Positions 62,363 through 64,000 of a stretch of DNA of 64,000 nt are shown in pieces. Each line of letters begins with the position of its first letter. Positions within the stretch are counted from its first letter, which is position 1. Under the pieces are notes generated by a model. The model was not told the DNA's origin. It searched no databases and saw nothing but the letters and a program-made list of their open reading frames with translations. Made by a program: the position numbers and the translations under genes. The DNA is from Brucella pseudogrignonensis (lineage in GTDB: Bacteria > Pseudomonadota > Alphaproteobacteria > Rhizobiales > Rhizobiaceae), in the NCBI RefSeq assembly GCF_002252525.1, contig NZ_NNRM01000017.1:434001-498000 (forward strand), given 5' to 3'.

Positions 62363-62452
62363 GGCGGCTCTCTAGCCCGAATTTATCAGAAAATCAAAGC
62401 ATGACTTGTTCGTTTTTCGCGCATAGCTCCCATATGATGGGGGTAGGCTCAA

Positions 62453-62603
62453 GCGCATCCCGAAAAGTGCAAAGCAGTTTTTGGATAAGATGCGCGAAGA
62501 AATAGAGTGCATCCCGAAAAGTGCAAAGCGGTTTTTGGATAAGATGCGCGAAGAAATAGAGTGCATCCCGAAAAGTGTGAAGCGGCTTTCGGACGGGATG
62601 CGC
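62453..62603. repeat. Three tandem copies of the palindromic repeat, 54-base period
   Basis: Units at 62453-62495, 62507-62549 and 62561-62603, each (G/A)TGCATCCCGAAAAGTG or GCGCATCCCG..., with GATAAGATGCGC ends, joined by GAAGAAATAGA linkers. The first two are nearly identical; the third has a different 3' half (GGCTTTCGGACGGGATGCGC). The last unit ends 28 bases before the following gene. Confidence 0.85.
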
Positions 62604-62631
62604 TTAAACAGGCTATTAGGGAGACAGAACC

Positions 62632-63081
62632 ATGTCTGGCAAAAACATGCCGTTGTTTCGCACACTCGCCACGGTTTCACTTCTTGGGACCGGCTTTATT
62701 GCCAGCAGTGCTTATGCGCAGGAAAATGGCCGCTATCGCCTTGAAGGCACGGAAACCGGCTATGTGCGGCTCGATACGCGAACGGGTGCGCTTTCAGTCT
62801 GCAATGAGCATCAGGGGCAGCTTGTCTGCAAGATGGCAACCGAAGACCGCGAGGCTTATGAGAACGACATTTCCGATCTGCAGGACCGCGTGAAAAGGCT
62901 TGAGGATAAGCTTGCAGCAGTTCAGTCGGGTGCTGCATCTGCTATGCCGTCAAAGCTGCCGTCCGATGCAGAGTTCGAACAGTCGCTTGGTTATATGGAA
63001 CGCTTCATGCGCCGCTTCATGGATGTCGCAAAGAGTTTTGACAGTGAGCCTGAGAAGCCGGCGAATGGTGAACAACAGTAG
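62632..63081 (+). CDS. Periplasmic coiled-coil protein of unknown function
   Basis: 149 residues with a Sec signal peptide (ending SSAYAQ). A short conserved block follows (RYRLEGTETGYVRLDTRTG, CNEHQGQLVCKMA), then a predicted coiled coil DISDLQDRVKRLEDKLAAVQ and a tail with MERFMRRFMDV. Two cysteines in the block could form a disulfide. I do not recognise a function. The ribosome site GGGAGA precedes the ATG by about nine bases. Its promoter must lie in or before the repeat array. Confidence 0.75.
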   Translation: MSGKNMPLFRTLATVSLLGTGFIASSAYAQENGRYRLEGTETGYVRLDTRTGALSVCNEHQGQLVCKMATEDREAYENDISDLQDRVKRLEDKLAAVQSGAASAMPSKLPSDAEFEQSLGYMERFMRRFMDVAKSFDSEPEKPANGEQQ

Positions 63082-63186
63082 GCCTGTCGTTATTTAGTAG
63101 TGCTTGCGTGTTTTGCCTGAAAATGCTTGCCTTCCCTAGTCTACTTTACCAATAAAGGGGGGGTGGCAGGGGAGGAAAGTCCGGCA

Positions 63187-64000
63187 ATGCAGGGCTGGGG
63201 AATTATAGGCGTCGCATTTCTGTATCTGTTGATGCTGTTTGCGGTGGCAAGCATCGGTGACAGACGTGCTGCGCGCTGGAGTAGTGTCCCGCGTCCCTAT
63301 ATTTACGCACTCAGTCTTGCCGTTTACTGCACTTCGTGGACCTTCTTCGGCTCGGTCGGTTTATCAGCCCAGCGCGGGCTTGAGTTCTTAGGCATCTATA
63401 TCGGGCCTATTCTGGTTTTCACGCTTGGCAATCGTCTGCTGCGTCATATTGTGCGGCTTGCAAAGGCTGAGCATATCACTTCCATCGCCGATTTTCTGGC
63501 AGCGCGCTATGGCAAGAGCTTTGGTGTGGCGTCGCTGGCAACCTGTATCGCAGCGGTAGGGTCCATTCCTTATATCGCGCTACAGCTCAAAGCTGTTTCC
63601 GGCAGTGTCGGTCTGGTGATGGAGCATTACGGCTCTGCCTTCGATCCTTCGTCCTTTGTGTTTGGCGATATTTCGCTGCCTGTGGCAGCGGTTCTGGCGG
63701 TCTTTGCGATCCTGTTCGGTACGCGCCATACGGATGCAACAGAGCACCAGAATGGGCTTATTCTGGCGGTTGCGCTCGAATCAGTGATCAAACTCTCCGC
63801 ATTCCTTGCTGTGGGACTAGCCTGCACTTTCTTCGTGTTTGGGTCGCCCGGTGAACTGATAGAGAAGATCTCGCAATCGCCCGCAGCACTTGATGCATTT
63901 CACTACGAAACATCCATCGGCACATGGATTGTGCATACGATGCTGAGTGCTGCGGCCATCATCATGCTGCCGCGACAGTTTCATGTAACGGTCGTGGAAA
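63187..64000 (+). CDS. Sodium:solute symporter-type sensor kinase (CbrA-like), 3' end missing
   Basis: The frame is open from ATG 63187 to the window end (271 codons). It starts MQGWGIIGVAFLYLLMLFAV with a helix, followed by YALSLAVYCTSWTFFGSVGL and KAEHITSIADFLAARYGKS, a SLC5/PutP transporter core. In Brucellaceae and many proteobacteria this N-terminus belongs to large proteins that continue into PAS, HisKA and HATPase domains. The kinase part is outside the window and so inferred. A GGGGAGGAAAG site precedes the ATG by about 11 bases. Confidence 0.8.
   Translation, partial: MQGWGIIGVAFLYLLMLFAVASIGDRRAARWSSVPRPYIYALSLAVYCTSWTFFGSVGLSAQRGLEFLGIYIGPILVFTLGNRLLRHIVRLAKAEHITSIADFLAARYGKSFGVASLATCIAAVGSIPYIALQLKAVSGSVGLVMEHYGSAFDPSSFVFGDISLPVAAVLAVFAILFGTRHTDATEHQNGLILAVALESVIKLSAFLAVGLACTFFVFGSPGELIEKISQSPAALDAFHYETSIGTWIVHTMLSAAAIIMLPRQFHVTVVE

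Noticed and set aside
62453-62603. Possible CRISPR array
   Set aside because: The units are palindromic over their full length, spacers are only about 11 identical bases, and no cas gene is near.
3923-62603. Reading the dispersed repeats as terminators
   Set aside because: They lack T-tracts and are imperfect at the base; separate true terminators often stand beside them.
1-64000. tRNA, rRNA, insertion sequence, integrase or prophage genes
   Set aside because: Looked for T-loop-like sequences, transposase motifs and att-type repeats; nothing convincing was seen. A tRNA scan could still find something missed by eye.

Overview
The window reads as chromosomal DNA of a Brucellaceae alphaproteobacterium, most likely Ochrobactrum or Brucella. 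The evidence is a GcrA cell-cycle regulator with GANTC sites upstream, a SAM-II riboswitch in front of metZ, a BepR/BepD/BepE-type efflux locus, a full-length RutR, and many copies of a short palindromic intergenic repeat typical of this group. Coding density is high, GC is moderate, and many adjacent genes overlap by four bases (ATGA). I saw no rRNA, tRNA, transposase, phage gene or CRISPR array. Both ends cut genes: an RND adaptor on the left and a transporter-type sensor kinase on the right. Statements about families come from recalled knowledge; no database search was run.

Layout. 1-3921: an RND efflux adaptor and pump. 4145-11977: a reductive pyrimidine-degradation operon on the minus strand (NMT1-type ABC transporter, dihydropyrimidinase hydA, N-carbamoyl-beta-alanine amidohydrolase), divergent from rutR, which is coupled to a Nudix hydrolase. 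11974-26644: two carbohydrate-type ABC modules. The first (minus strand) carries a GntR regulator and a transsulfuration-type PLP enzyme. The second (plus strand) carries an aldo/keto reductase, a PfkB kinase, a DapA-superfamily aldolase broken by an in-frame stop, and a GntR regulator. 26795-29619: preA and preT, the dihydropyrimidine dehydrogenase that catalyses the first step of the same pyrimidine pathway. 29856-37734: a DMT transporter, a CoxG-like protein, pgi, an M14-like deacylase, a HAD phosphatase, an alpha/beta hydrolase and fadD. 37985-43176: bepR and bepDE. 43446-45119: a small membrane protein and an amino-acid-type binding protein in AT-rich surroundings. 45120-54582: a glycosyltransferase, ppk2, phoR, gcrA, argD-argF-hslO and apaG. 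54756-64000: metZ, dcd, a GlxA-type regulator, small envelope proteins, a MATE exporter, pyrD and a sensor kinase.

How the parts work together. The pyrimidine pathway is physically split by about 15 kb but looks like one regulon. A perfectly spaced RutR-type palindrome lies between rutR and the hyd/ABC operon (10814-10829), and a close match lies upstream of preT-preA (29758-29773). The two central ABC modules each have their own GntR regulator and a recognisable promoter with an operator-like palindrome. argD-argF is preceded by a long leader holding a 37-codon, arginine-rich open frame with a strong ribosome binding site. Its three consecutive Arg codons fall on the 3' arm of a hairpin, a layout that suggests arginine-sensing translational attenuation; this is the most interesting candidate system here. 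Methionine synthesis (metZ) is controlled by a SAM-II riboswitch followed by an intrinsic terminator.

A dispersed palindromic repeat of about 42-46 bp occurs in most of the larger gaps. At two places a roughly 90-bp form keeps the same ends but carries an internal palindromic module, so the short copies look like collapsed versions of the longer element, or the long ones like composites. Three short copies stand in tandem at 62453-62603.
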